Shown in pieces: positions 1 to 8,308 of a stretch of 64,000 nucleotides of DNA. Source of the DNA: Frondihabitans sp. PhB188 (lineage in GTDB: Bacteria > Actinomycetota > Actinomycetes > Actinomycetales > Microbacteriaceae); contig NZ_RJUO01000004.1 in NCBI RefSeq assembly GCF_003752365.1, forward strand, positions 1 to 64,000, in the 5' to 3' direction. The first letter of the stretch is position 1; the number at the start of each line of letters is the position of its first letter. A model generated the notes under the pieces. That model saw only the letters and a list, made by a program, of their open reading frames with translations. It had not been told where the DNA came from and searched no databases. The position numbers were made by a program, and so were the translations under genes.

Positions 1-96
1 GCCGCCAAGCTCCTGAACTCCACGTTCAAGACCGACGCCGTCAAGCCCGGACTCCTCGTCGGCACCGCCACCATCGCCGCCCAGATCGCCGAGTAA
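1..96 (+). CDS. C-terminal end of an unidentified protein (5' truncated by the window)
   Basis: An open frame enters from the left edge and ends at TAA (94-96), giving 31 residues that end in GLLVGTATIAAQIAE. A rho-independent-type hairpin follows 17 bases later, which supports a true gene end here. The fragment is too short to assign a family. Confidence 0.7.
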   Translation, partial: AAKLLNSTFKTDAVKPGLLVGTATIAAQIAE

Positions 97-113
97 TCTC
101 ACGCATCACCCCG

Positions 114-146
114 AACGGCCCGTCGCACTTCGTGCGGCGGGCCGTT
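114..146 (+). terminator. Intrinsic terminator hairpin
   Basis: Arms AACGGCCCGTCGCAC and GTGCGGCGGGCCGTT pair over 15 positions with one G-T wobble around a TTC loop, just after the stop codon at 96. There is no long T tract, as is usual in high-GC actinobacteria. Confidence 0.75.
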
Positions 147-183
147 CTGCGTGCCCGACGCGCCGGCCTCGCCGCGCGTTCGC

Positions 184-300
184 AAGGATCGGCAGGGTAG
201 ACGTCCTTGTGGGGCGCGCACCAGCTGGCCGATCTCCTTGCCAGCCGTGCACTCCGCGCCCCTTCTCCTCGCGAGCGCACACCCCGTCCTTCCCGAAGGA
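184..300. repeat. Intergenic repeat, copy A
   Basis: This stretch aligns without gaps to 10662-10778 over 117 bases (84 matches counted by eye, about 72%). A shorter third copy lies at 9865-9934. Shared blocks are AGGATCG, CGTCCT, CTCCT, TCCTCGCG.GCGCAC and CCGTCC. The first block can fold with CGTCCT into a short hairpin. It lies between the terminator at 114-146 and the end of lepB, and I see no coding potential conserved between copies. It could be a small mobile repeat or a structured RNA. Confidence 0.6.
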
Positions 301-318
301 ACAAGGCGCGGCAGCGGG

Positions 319-1050
319 CTAGTGGAGCTTCGCGTCGCGCACGCGATCGAAGACGTCGGGATAGTCGCTCAGCGCCGACCAGTGCTTCTGCGGCCACGTG
401 ATCACGAACGCGCGGCCGACGACGTCGCTGATCGGGACGTACGGGGAGACGTCCTTGCGGGCGTTGTGGTACTCCGAGTCGGCCGAGTCGTACCGGTTGT
501 CGCCCATCACCCAGAGCATGCCGGGCGGAACCGTCACCGAGAAGTCGTTCGGCGACGCCTTCGTCTGGTTGGCGGCGATGGTGATGTAGGGCTCCTTGAT
601 CGGGACGCCGTTCACCTGGAGCTCGCCCGACGCGTTGCAGCAGGACACCGTGTCGCCGGGCAGGCCGATGACGCGCTTGATGAGGTGGTCGTCGCTGTCG
701 TGCGTGCCGAGTCCGACCGCGGTGAGCGCCGACTGGATCGCCTCGACGGCCGCCGGCTGCGGCGCCGTCGCCGGAATCGCGTCGCTGTCGAGCCACCCGC
801 CCGGGTCGGTGAAGACCACAACGTCGCCGCGGTTCAGCGCCGCGACCTTGGGCACGAACTCGTTGACCAGAATGCGGTCGCCGATCTGCAGCGTCGACTC
901 CATCGATCCCGACGGGATGTAGAACGAGCGGACGACGAAGGTCTTCACCACGAAGGAGATGAGCAGGGCGCACGCCAGGATGATGACGATGTCGCGGACG
1001 AACCTGAGGGCGCCGTGGCGCGGTCGGACGGGTGCGGTCTGTGTGCTCAT
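319..1050 (-). CDS. lepB: Signal peptidase I
   Basis: A 243-residue type I signal peptidase that would remove signal peptides from secreted proteins on the outer face of the membrane. One N-terminal membrane segment covers about residues 20-40. The catalytic serine lies in SGSM (Ser49), the general-base lysine in HLIKRVIGLPGD (Lys125), and the GDNR box follows near the C-terminus. Actinobacteria often have an extended loop between the Ser and Lys boxes, as here (residues about 85-120). The downstream neighbour on the same strand is only repeat A, and the upstream neighbour is a small membrane protein gene ending 27 bases away. Confidence 0.95.
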   Translation of the reverse strand: MSTQTAPVRPRHGALRFVRDIVIILACALLISFVVKTFVVRSFYIPSGSMESTLQIGDRILVNEFVPKVAALNRGDVVVFTDPGGWLDSDAIPATAPQPAAVEAIQSALTAVGLGTHDSDDHLIKRVIGLPGDTVSCCNASGELQVNGVPIKEPYITIAANQTKASPNDFSVTVPPGMLWVMGDNRYDSADSEYHNARKDVSPYVPISDVVGRAFVITWPQKHWSALSDYPDVFDRVRDAKLH

Positions 1051-1077
1051 GCCGTGCTCCCCCCGCTCGCCGAGCGC

Positions 1078-1527
1078 CTAATGCGCCGGACCGAGCATGA
1101 CGGCGAGCAGCGTCGCCGCGCCGCCCACGATGAAGAAGAGGGTTCCGAGCTGCATCGTGCGGGTCTTGTTGCGGTCGGCGATCGGCACCGAGACCTCGAG
1201 GATCGGGCAGCCCGACCAGCCGATCATGCCGATGCTGAGGGCGACGAGCACGGAGCCGATCCACCAGAGCGCCGCGAGGCCGGAGTGCAGGAGGGCGGGG
1301 CGCCAGCCGGAGGAGAGCAGAAGGCCGAGGCTGAGGGCGACCGTGCCTGTCGAGACGCCGAACCAGGCAGTCCCCGTCCACATGATGCGTTCGAGGTTGT
1401 TCTCTGGGGTCATCATCTCGTGGGTCACTGGCTTATCTTGCTCCGACCGAGTCGACAATTCCAATCGACGGAGCGTGTCGATCACTCGTGGTTCGTTGCG
1501 AACCTGCCTGTTCTGCGGTTTACTCAT
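1078..1527 (-). CDS. Small integral membrane protein, unknown function
   Basis: About 149 residues with a polar N-terminal third and three likely membrane segments (around WTGTAWFGVSTGTVALSLGL, the ALWWIGSVLVALSIGMIGW stretch, and LGTLFFIVGGAATLLAVML). I do not recognise the family. The frame is open upstream to a GTG at 1557; I prefer ATG at 1527, but an ATG pair 33-34 codons further in is also possible. It lies 27 bases upstream of lepB on the same strand, so the two may be cotranscribed. Confidence 0.6.
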   Translation of the reverse strand: MSKPQNRQVRNEPRVIDTLRRLELSTRSEQDKPVTHEMMTPENNLERIMWTGTAWFGVSTGTVALSLGLLLSSGWRPALLHSGLAALWWIGSVLVALSIGMIGWSGCPILEVSVPIADRNKTRTMQLGTLFFIVGGAATLLAVMLGPAH

Positions 1528-1698
1528 CACGACCACTTTGAGATGAGAGACTCTCACACCCTCTAGACCACACCGCCACCACGGATCAGACTTCTCCCCC
1601 GGCCTTCATCGGCCTTTCCCCAAGACGGCAGCGGCGACGGGCTGCCCTACCAGCGCGTCGCCTCCCGACCGGGTTCTTCCCGGGCCGGACACCTGCCG

Positions 1699-1742
1699 AA
1701 CCCGGGGCGCCGCTCTCTTAGCAGGGGCGGCGACCCCGGGTT
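1699..1742 (-). terminator. Intrinsic terminator for the YbjQ-domain cluster
   Basis: AACCCGGGG pairs perfectly with CCCCGGGTT. The arms continue inward as CGCCGC and GCGGCG, with a single bulged base. It lies 30 bases beyond the stop codon of the minus-strand gene ending at 1772. Confidence 0.75.
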
Positions 1743-1771
1743 TCCTCTGCTCCGAAGCGGACTCCGAGCGG

Positions 1772-2560
1772 CTAGAGGCCGATGGCCGGCGGCGCGAACC
1801 TGTCGCTCAAGAAGCGCCCGTTCGTCTCGAGGGCCCCGGCGTCGTCGGCGAGAGCTGCGTCGCGCAGCCCGCTCACGGCCTCCTCGAGCACGCCGAGCTG
1901 ATCGAGCAGCTCCTGCGCCGGGGTGGCACCGCTCCGGAGCACGTGCGTGGCGGCCCAGTCGCCGGGGAGCGCGAGGTACGCGCGCAGGGTGTCCGGCAGG
2001 TAGGTCGTCGCTGCGCGGGTGAGCAGGAACTCGGGCTCCGCCCGTCCAGCCACGCGAGGCAGCGTGTCGCGGAGCATCGCACTGATGCGGGCCACCCGCT
2101 CACCGGCCTCGGCCGGCACCCGGCGCGCCACCCGCGCCGGCAGCGCCGCCAGCCCGGCGTCGAGTGCGGCCTCGTCGACGACGATGTCGTCGCCCGCACC
2201 GGCCAGCCCGAGAGCCCTGAGGGCCTGCGCCGCGGTCGCGGAATCTCCGGCCGACGCGGCCACGCTCACCGATACCTGCTCGGCTAGCGCCGCGAGCCAC
2301 TCGCCGAGCGGCGGCTGACGGCGCGAGATGACGACGCCGCCGCTGACGCGGGCGGCCTCGCACGCGACGCGGTCGCCCCGCTCGACCCGCGCGGTGAGGC
2401 GGACCCCGTCGCCGAGGAAGGCGAGCGACGACACCGAGCCCGGACGGCCGGCGAGGCGGTCGGCCATGCTCCGCGAGCGCTCGACCTCGACGGCGGAGTC
2501 GCCGACGGCCCTCGGGAGCTCTGTCGCCAGCCGTTCCAGCAGGTCGTGGGCCTCGGTCAC
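1772..2560 (-). CDS. Uncharacterised protein, last gene of the YbjQ-domain cluster
   Basis: 262 residues starting VTEAHDLLERLATELP. GTG at 2560 is chosen because it overlaps the stop of the upstream gene as GTGA. The sequence is mostly helical and rich in Ala, Arg and Leu, with no signal peptide or clear membrane segment. I do not recognise a domain. The start-stop coupling to two YbjQ-domain genes suggests that the three proteins work together. A strong hairpin follows at 1699-1742. Confidence 0.75.
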   Translation of the reverse strand: MTEAHDLLERLATELPRAVGDSAVEVERSRSMADRLAGRPGSVSSLAFLGDGVRLTARVERGDRVACEAARVSGGVVISRRQPPLGEWLAALAEQVSVSVAASAGDSATAAQALRALGLAGAGDDIVVDEAALDAGLAALPARVARRVPAEAGERVARISAMLRDTLPRVAGRAEPEFLLTRAATTYLPDTLRAYLALPGDWAATHVLRSGATPAQELLDQLGVLEEAVSGLRDAALADDAGALETNGRFLSDRFAPPAIGL

Positions 2561-3375
2561 CGCGGGGCGTCCGTCAGCGGGAGCACCAGGCTGGGCGTCG
2601 CGATGACGTGGTCGTCGCGCAGCGATCGCACGGCGGTGCCGATCGCGAAGAACTCGGTGGTGTGACCGCCCCAGCGGTGCGGCAGCGAGAGCAGCTGGAC
2701 GCCGACGATGCCCTCGGCGTCGAGCACCTCGGCCTCGGTCTGCATGCGCCCCATGGCCAGCTCGCGCGCGTCGTAGAGCGCCTCGGTGTACTGCGGGATC
2801 TCGACGTTCGAGCCCACGGTCGAGAGCGACGCCATCATGCCGCGGTGGGCGATGTGATAGACGCAGGTGCCCATGACGAGGCCCTGCGGGGCGTACCCGG
2901 CCTGGATCAGCGTCCAGAAGTCCTGGCCCGAGAGATCGGAGGTGAAGGGCAGGCCGCGGTTGTTCCGCCAGGCACCCGTCGGGGGTGCCTCGTCGGCGAT
3001 GACGGCGGTGCCGATGGCGACGAACTCGGCGAGGTCGTTGCCGTACTCCTTGAACTCGATCTCGAGCCGCACGCCGACGATCCCGTCGGCCCCGAGGGCG
3101 TCGGCCTCGGCCTCCATCCGGGTCATGGCGAGGTCGCGGGCGTGGTACATCGCCTCGGAGAGCTTGTCGAGCTCCATGTTCTTCGACCACTTCGCGATCT
3201 GCAGACCCACGTGGTAGACGCTCGACCCCAGCACCAGGCCGACGGGACGGAACCCGGCCTGCTTCACGAGCAGGAACTCGTTGACGCTCAGGTCGGAGGT
3301 GAACAGGTGCTTCTTGCCGTCGGCCAGGCGGGCTCGCGCGTCGGGGGGAAGCGAGACGTTCGAGAGGTCGCTCAT
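2557..3375 (-). CDS. Protein with two YbjQ-like (DUF74, heavy-metal-binding fold) domains
   Basis: 272 residues containing two related units. Both have the pattern LFTSDLS or FTSDLS, then QAG, then GLV.G, VYH, AMYHARDLAM or ALYDARELAM, then a GADGIVGV-type motif and E(F)VAIGTAV. These match the YbjQ/DUF74 family of small pentameric barrel proteins, whose biochemical role is not established. ATG at 3375 has a good GAAGGAG site and overlaps the upstream stop (ATGA). The tandem arrangement points to internal duplication. Confidence 0.8.
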   Translation of the reverse strand: MSDLSNVSLPPDARARLADGKKHLFTSDLSVNEFLLVKQAGFRPVGLVLGSSVYHVGLQIAKWSKNMELDKLSEAMYHARDLAMTRMEAEADALGADGIVGVRLEIEFKEYGNDLAEFVAIGTAVIADEAPPTGAWRNNRGLPFTSDLSGQDFWTLIQAGYAPQGLVMGTCVYHIAHRGMMASLSTVGSNVEIPQYTEALYDARELAMGRMQTEAEVLDAEGIVGVQLLSLPHRWGGHTTEFFAIGTAVRSLRDDHVIATPSLVLPLTDAPR

Positions 3376-4349
3376 CGTCGACTCCTTCGGGTGGGTGGGT
3401 CGGTCAGGGGGAGCACGTTGAGGATCCGGCCGGTGCCGGGCTTGTCCTTGCCGCGGAAGGCGTGCATCGGACCAGGCGCGAGAACAGTGCCGACGAAGAA
3501 CGCCTCCGCGTGGAAGTCCTTCTCGCCGCCGCACTCGGTCTCGAACTCGTGCATCTCGGAGCGGTCGACGACGAGGTCGGAGCCGCCCATCGACTCGGCG
3601 CGCTTCGACATCAGCGAGCGGGCCTCGCCGCGGGCGGCCTGCTGCACGGCCGACAATCCCTCGATCTCGGTGTTGCCCCAGCTGAGACGCTGCGAGCGCA
3701 GCAGGGAGTCCTCGTGCTTCGTCGCGACCGACAGCCCCAGGACGATGCCGCGGGGGACGAGCGACGAGAGGATCGCCGCCGCGGTGTCTTCGGGCGACAG
3801 CACGCTCGACCAGACACGGGTGCCGTGCGCCGATGCGCTGACCAGCGAGCCGTCAGCGGAGCGGACCGCGGTTCCTGCCGCCGTGAACTCCCAGATCTGG
3901 CCTTCGAGGCGAGCCCGCTTGATGGTGACCCCCACGACCCCTTCGGCTCCGAGTGCGGCCGCCTCGGTGAGCATGCGGTTCAGCGCGCCCTGCCAGGCGG
4001 CCTCGAACGCCTTCACGTACGGCCCGAAGCCGCTGTAGCGGTTCGTGTTGCGGCCCGACGTGAAGACGGGGGTCTCGCGGTACTGGGTGAAGCCGGCGAT
4101 ACCGGCGTTCAGGAAGACGCCGTTCGGCTGCGTGGTCGCGTAGCCCAGGCCGTAGACGCCGCACTGGCCGCCGGTCCAGCCCAGGTTCATCACCAGGCAG
4201 CCGAAGACCTCGCCGACGGGGGCGAGTCCGGCGCTGCGGAGCGCGGCGGCCGCCGGGGCCGAGAGGAGCGAGCCGGACGTACCGCTGGCGCGCTGGCGCT
4301 CGATGCGCTCGTGCGCTGCCGGGGGGAGTCCGCCCGTCCATGGGGTCAC
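3372..4349 (-). CDS. Second two-unit YbjQ-like (DUF74) protein
   Basis: About 325 residues. The first unit (about residues 30-170) carries GLAPVGEVFGCLVMNLG, ALGAEGVVGVTIK and EFTAAGTAV. The second (about 185-310) carries LVPRGIVLGLSVA, ARGEARSLM, GGSDLVVD and EAFFVGTVL. It is the first gene of the three-gene cluster and overlaps the next by ATGA. I chose GTG at 4349, preceded by GGA with seven-base spacing, over a TTG at 4361 that lacks a site. The second unit has diverged more from the family pattern than the others. Confidence 0.75.
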   Translation of the reverse strand: MTPWTGGLPPAAHERIERQRASGTSGSLLSAPAAAALRSAGLAPVGEVFGCLVMNLGWTGGQCGVYGLGYATTQPNGVFLNAGIAGFTQYRETPVFTSGRNTNRYSGFGPYVKAFEAAWQGALNRMLTEAAALGAEGVVGVTIKRARLEGQIWEFTAAGTAVRSADGSLVSASAHGTRVWSSVLSPEDTAAAILSSLVPRGIVLGLSVATKHEDSLLRSQRLSWGNTEIEGLSAVQQAARGEARSLMSKRAESMGGSDLVVDRSEMHEFETECGGEKDFHAEAFFVGTVLAPGPMHAFRGKDKPGTGRILNVLPLTDPPTRRSRR

Positions 4350-4423
4350 TCGCTCATCCAAGCACCCGGTGGGCCCCGGGGCTGGGATTCATGCAGAGTG
4401 CGCAGGAACCAGGGTCGGTCGCC

Positions 4424-5080
4424 CTACGAGGCCGCTCGCGCCGGCAGGTGGTGCAGCGCCTCCGTCGCGAGCTCGGCCGCGATGGCGTCCCCGGCGCCGA
4501 GCGCCTCTTTCAGCTTCGTGAACTCGCGCGTGCTGGCTTCGACCCCGAGGATCTCGACGATGTTGGGCAGCCGCAGCTGATAGGCGAGGCCGTCCTCGAC
4601 GCTGCGGGTGACGCGGATGAGCGGCGGGTTGCCGCAGTTCACGACGAACACGTCGAACAGCTCGACCGCGTGGCCGTTGAGCGCGGCGCCGTCGCCGGCC
4701 TTCACGTCGCGCAGGCAGTCGTCGATCGAGGCCTTCGCCTGGGCCACCGCGTCGGCGGGCATGCGGCCGACCGCGAGCCGGACCACTCCGCCGAACAGGA
4801 CGCCCAGGGTCTGCAGCGAGTCGACCGCCGCGTCGGGGTCGGGGATCGCGACGCGCGTATAGCGGTTGGGCTCCATCTCGATGAGGCCAGCGTGCGCGAG
4901 ATCGGCGAGGGCTTCGCGGATGGGCGTGCGGGAGACGCCGAGCCACTTGAGGAGGTCGTCGTCGCTGAGACGCTCGCCGGCTTCGAGGGTTCCGTCGAGG
5001 ATCGCGGCGCGGATCTGCTGCCGGACCCGGTCGCGGAGAAGCTCGCGCTCCTGCGACGGCCCACCTGGGGGGACTGGCAT
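4424..5080 (-). CDS. GntR-family transcriptional regulator (FadR/FCD-like)
   Basis: 218 residues. The N-terminal winged helix (about residues 10-75) has the typical LRDRVRQQIRAAILDGTLEAGERL and SRTPIREALADLAHAGLIE motifs (quoted in part). The all-helical C-terminal half resembles FCD-type ligand-binding domains that sense small organic acids or sugars. ATG at 5080 follows AAGGTG with good spacing; in-frame GTG codons at 5098 and 5089 are less likely. It is followed on the left by the first YbjQ-like gene (3372-4349) after about 74 bases. Target unknown. Confidence 0.88.
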   Translation of the reverse strand: MPVPPGGPSQERELLRDRVRQQIRAAILDGTLEAGERLSDDDLLKWLGVSRTPIREALADLAHAGLIEMEPNRYTRVAIPDPDAAVDSLQTLGVLFGGVVRLAVGRMPADAVAQAKASIDDCLRDVKAGDGAALNGHAVELFDVFVVNCGNPPLIRVTRSVEDGLAYQLRLPNIVEILGVEASTREFTKLKEALGAGDAIAAELATEALHHLPARAAS

Positions 5081-5172
5081 GTTCTTCACCTTTCTCACAC
5101 GATATGCGAGACGCTAACAGGTGGGATGCCGATCGGTTCGCAAGCCGGGCTGTGTCGTCGCGGGCTGTCCGT

Positions 5173-6213
5173 TCACTCCAGTCGCAAATCGGGAGGCGGG
5201 GCAGTCGACTCGCGCACGATCAGCCGCGTCGCCAGCTCGACTCGCGTCGCGCTGCGCGAGGCCGACGCCCCGTTCGAGCGCTGCCGGATCTCGTCGAGCA
5301 GGATCCTCAGGGCAGTCGCACCCATCCCGGCGGTGAGCTGCTGCACGGTCGTCATCGGCGGGCTCGCCCACTGCGCCTCCGGGAGGTCGTCGAAGCCGAC
5401 GACGCTGAGGTCGTCCGGAATGCGCAGACCGAGCTCGGCGGCCGCGTCGTAGATCCCGAACGCCATGCTCTCCGAGCACGCGAACAGGGCTGTCGGCCGA
5501 TCGGCGTCGGCCAGCATCGGGAGCGCCGCGCGACGGCCGTCGATCCGCGACCACTCGCTGTGGGCGACCCATCGGTCGGGGACTCCGCGCCCCGCATGCC
5601 GGAGCGCGGTGCGGAAGCCGTCGACGCGGGCGTCGTTGAACAGGGTCCCGTGAGCTCCGTCGATGATGCCGAGGCGCATATGGCCGAGCGAGACGAGGTG
5701 CTCACCGGCCGATCGGCCGCCCTCCCAGTTGGTCGCGCCGACGCTCGCGATGTCGTCGGGCGGCCGGACGACCGGGTCGACGAGCACGACCGGCACGGAT
5801 GCCGCCGTGAGCCCGGCCAGCTGCATCGCCGTCGGCCCGACCCCGACGATGACGGCACCCTCCGAGCGGCGACGCAGCAAGCGGGTCACCCACTCGTCGC
5901 GATCGCGGGCCACCGTGATGACGATCCCGATGCCGGCCTCGGCGGCGGCGGCCTCCACCCCTCCGAGCGCTCGGGCTGCCCACGAGTTGTCGACGGCCGT
6001 CAGGACGAGGTCGACCAGGGCGGGCACCGCGGTGGCGGCCGTCGGCCGAGCGCTCGCCCGTGCCCGGTAGCCGGTCGCAGCCACGGCCTTCAGGACGCGC
6101 TCCCGGGTCGTGGCCGAGACGTCTGTGCCGCCGCGAAGCACCTTCGAGACCGTCGGAATGCTGGTGCCCGCCAAGACGGCGACCTCCTGGAGGGTCGGTC
6201 GGATCGCGGGCAT
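5173..6213 (-). CDS. LacI-family transcriptional regulator
   Basis: 346 residues. The N-terminal helix-turn-helix reads TLQEVAVLAGTSIPTVSKVL (residues 7-26), followed by a periplasmic-binding-protein-like sugar-sensing domain ending in PPMTTVQQ and ELATRLIVREST. It is transcribed away from the sugar-binding lipoprotein gene at 6381. The 167-bp gap holds two copies of a TTGCGCAA palindrome, one just upstream of this start, so it likely represses both itself and the lipoprotein gene. Confidence 0.93.
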   Translation of the reverse strand: MPAIRPTLQEVAVLAGTSIPTVSKVLRGGTDVSATTRERVLKAVAATGYRARASARPTAATAVPALVDLVLTAVDNSWAARALGGVEAAAAEAGIGIVITVARDRDEWVTRLLRRRSEGAVIVGVGPTAMQLAGLTAASVPVVLVDPVVRPPDDIASVGATNWEGGRSAGEHLVSLGHMRLGIIDGAHGTLFNDARVDGFRTALRHAGRGVPDRWVAHSEWSRIDGRRAALPMLADADRPTALFACSESMAFGIYDAAAELGLRIPDDLSVVGFDDLPEAQWASPPMTTVQQLTAGMGATALRILLDEIRQRSNGASASRSATRVELATRLIVRESTAPPPDLRLE

Positions 6214-6239
6214 GGGATCACGGTAGTGATGTCATGTAA

Positions 6240-6249
6240 TTTGCGCAAA
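6240..6249. promoter_or_regulatory. Putative LacI operator O1
   Basis: TTTGCGCAAA is a perfect palindrome 27 bases upstream of the LacI-type start at 6213. The centre-to-centre distance to O2 (6316-6325) is 76 bp, about seven helical turns, which fits DNA looping between two dimers. Confidence 0.7.
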
Positions 6250-6259
6250 CTAATTTGTC

Positions 6260-6288
6260 TTGCACCCCAACAAAGCCTGGTGCATACT
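6260..6288 (+). promoter_or_regulatory. Sigma-70-type promoter of the sugar-binding lipoprotein gene
   Basis: TTGCAC (6260-6265) and CATACT (6283-6288) are separated by 17 bases. The predicted start near 6295 lies between operators O1 and O2, so repressor bound at both would enclose the promoter. Confidence 0.6.
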
Positions 6289-6315
6289 CTCGGCAAGCGC
6301 GAGTTCGGTGACGAT

Positions 6316-6325
6316 ATTGCGCAAA
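6316..6325. promoter_or_regulatory. Putative LacI operator O2
   Basis: ATTGCGCAAA contains the same TTGCGCAA core as O1 and is followed by CTC. It lies about 20-30 bases downstream of the predicted transcription start, a typical position for a LacI-family roadblock operator. Confidence 0.7.
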
Positions 6326-6380
6326 CTCACCGTTCAAAGAAGAACAAGTCGCGGGCACCACCGCGACAGGAGGAAAGTCG

Positions 6381-7685
6381 ATGACGACAACGAAGACAGC
6401 GGTCTCGCGCCGCGGATTCCTGGGGCTGATCGGAAGCGCGGCAGCCGTGACCACACTGGCGGCCTGCTCCGGCGGCGGCGGCGGCGGGGCGTCCGGAGCC
6501 ATGAAGTTCTGGAACATGCCCTGGGGCGGCCCGGCGTTCAACCCGCTCGACAAGACCATCACGCTCGACTACAAGCCGAAGTCGGGTCTGCCGACTCCGA
6601 CCTATCAGGCCATCCAGTGGGCCAACTTCACCCAGACCTTCGCGTCGGCGATGGCCTCGAAGACCGGTCCGGCCGTGAGCTCGGGCGGCGGCACGCAGGC
6701 CTTCCAGTTCGACAAGCAGGGCTTCATCGCCCACGCGGACGACCTCCTCGACAGCTGGAAGTCGAACGGCCTCTTCGACGACTTCCTGCCCGGGCTCCTC
6801 GACACCATGAAGACGCCGAACGGCTACGTCGCCATCCCCTACAACCTCGACATGCGGGTGCTCTGGTACAACAAGAAGCTGCTCGACAAGGCCGACGCCG
6901 AGGTTCCCACCGACTGGCAGTCCTACCTCGACACGGCGGCGGCCCTGAAGAAGATCGGCGTCTACGGCTTCGCCGCGAACGGCAACACCAGCGGCGGCAA
7001 CGCCTTCCAGATGATCACGGGCTTCATGATCAACAACGGCGGCGGCATCTTCGACGAGGACGGCAAGCCGAACCTGGTCACTCCCGCCAACGTCGGCGCG
7101 CTCGAGTTCATCGAGGAGAACATCCGCAAGGGCTACGTCGACCCGGGTGCCATCAGCTACACGGCGACGAACTCGAACTCCCAGTGGAAGGCCGAGAAGT
7201 TCGGCATGGGCATCGACGTGCCCGGACTGGCGGCGAACGTCGGCGGAAGCCAGGCGGCCGACCTCCTCGTCATGGACCCGATCGAGAGCGACGGCGGCAC
7301 GAAGGGCGCTCTGTACTTCCCGAACAACATCATGATGTACACGAACACCCCGAGCCAGAAGGGCTCGGAGGAGTTCCTGACCTACTACTACAAGAACATG
7401 GCGCAGCTCTGGACCAAGAAGACCGGCATCGGCCTTCCCGTGCTCAAGTCGATCGCCGAGACGCCCGAGTTCAAGTCCGACCCGAACCAGGTGAAGATCG
7501 TGAACGACTGGCAGCCGGTCTCGAAGACCTGGGCGGCGCCGGGCGGCTCCGCCCTCTTCGCGAACGTCAGCTACGTCGACAGCACGACGCCGATGTCGGA
7601 GTTCGGCCAGGACGTCCTGTCGGGCAAGTCGCCCAAGGCCTCGCTGAGCGCCCTCCAGACGAAGCTGGCATCGCAGATCAAGTAG
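6381..7685 (+). CDS. Extracellular sugar-binding lipoprotein of an ABC importer (Tat-exported)
   Basis: 434 residues. The N-terminus carries a twin-arginine signal (SRRGFLG) followed by a lipobox, LAAC, and a Gly-rich linker, so the mature protein is tethered outside the membrane. The rest matches family 1 sugar-binding proteins, with the phrases YVAIPYNLDMRVLWYNKKLL and ALKKIGVYGFA near the expected places. A GGAGGAAAG site precedes ATG. No permease or ATPase gene is adjacent: the next gene is a MarR regulator on the opposite strand. It must therefore use membrane components encoded elsewhere. Regulation by the divergent LacI protein is likely. Confidence 0.92.
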   Translation: MTTTKTAVSRRGFLGLIGSAAAVTTLAACSGGGGGGASGAMKFWNMPWGGPAFNPLDKTITLDYKPKSGLPTPTYQAIQWANFTQTFASAMASKTGPAVSSGGGTQAFQFDKQGFIAHADDLLDSWKSNGLFDDFLPGLLDTMKTPNGYVAIPYNLDMRVLWYNKKLLDKADAEVPTDWQSYLDTAAALKKIGVYGFAANGNTSGGNAFQMITGFMINNGGGIFDEDGKPNLVTPANVGALEFIEENIRKGYVDPGAISYTATNSNSQWKAEKFGMGIDVPGLAANVGGSQAADLLVMDPIESDGGTKGALYFPNNIMMYTNTPSQKGSEEFLTYYYKNMAQLWTKKTGIGLPVLKSIAETPEFKSDPNQVKIVNDWQPVSKTWAAPGGSALFANVSYVDSTTPMSEFGQDVLSGKSPKASLSALQTKLASQIK

Positions 7686-7697
7686 CTCGAAGCCGAC

Positions 7698-8237
7698 TCA
7701 GTCGACCTGGCGCCTCGCCTGGTTCGCCCGGCGCCGCACGGATCGCGGCGGCGCCAGGGCGAGCTGGGCGCCCACGTCGCCGACGACGCTCTCGAGCACG
7801 GACAGCTGGGCGTCGTCGATGCGGTCGAGCAGCAGGTGCCGCACGAGTGCCGTGTGCTGAGGCAGGAACTCCGCGATCCGATCGCGGCCGACCTCGGTGA
7901 CGCGGACTTCGACCGAGCGCTCATCCCGCGTTGATGCCCGGCGCTCGACCATGCCCGCCGCCTCGAGCTTGTCGACCTGGTACGTGATGCCGCTGCGCGA
8001 CGTCACGAGCCCGTCGGCGATCTCGGTCATGCTCAGAACCCCGGCCGGCGCGGCGAGCAGCCGCTGCAGGATCCCGAACTGCACGATCGTGATCCCGGCG
8101 ATGTCGCGCACCTGCTCGTCGAGGAGCGCCCGGACCGAGTCGACGGTCTCGACGAGCCCGAGCCAGACGCCGATCTCGCGGTGAGAGAGGGGTGCCGTGT
8201 GCTCGGAGAGCTCGTCGAACGAATCGGGAATGGTCAC
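7698..8237 (-). CDS. MarR-family transcriptional regulator
   Basis: 179 residues with the MarR winged-helix core: QFGILQRLLAAPAGVLSMTE, then SRSGITYQVDKLEAAGMVER and a DERSVEVRVTEVGR wing. The basic C-terminal tail (RRRANQARRQVD) is unusual. It is divergent from the oxidoreductase gene at 8309 with a 71-bp gap containing a TTCGAA-centred imperfect palindrome (about 8251-8266), a likely binding site for this protein. Confidence 0.92.
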   Translation of the reverse strand: MTIPDSFDELSEHTAPLSHREIGVWLGLVETVDSVRALLDEQVRDIAGITIVQFGILQRLLAAPAGVLSMTEIADGLVTSRSGITYQVDKLEAAGMVERRASTRDERSVEVRVTEVGRDRIAEFLPQHTALVRHLLLDRIDDAQLSVLESVVGDVGAQLALAPPRSVRRRANQARRQVD

Positions 8238-8308
8238 GCAGTGCCTCAGGTTGTTTCGAATTAGAAGCAGATGTTCACAGGAACACCGCTCGTCCTAAGG
8301 AGATTCTC

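Noticed and set aside
2608-4038. Long plus-strand ORF (476 codons) opposite the YbjQ-domain cluster
   Set aside because: It is the antisense shadow of three well-supported genes: composition is Arg/Gly/Leu-rich without domain motifs, as expected from high-GC antisense frames.
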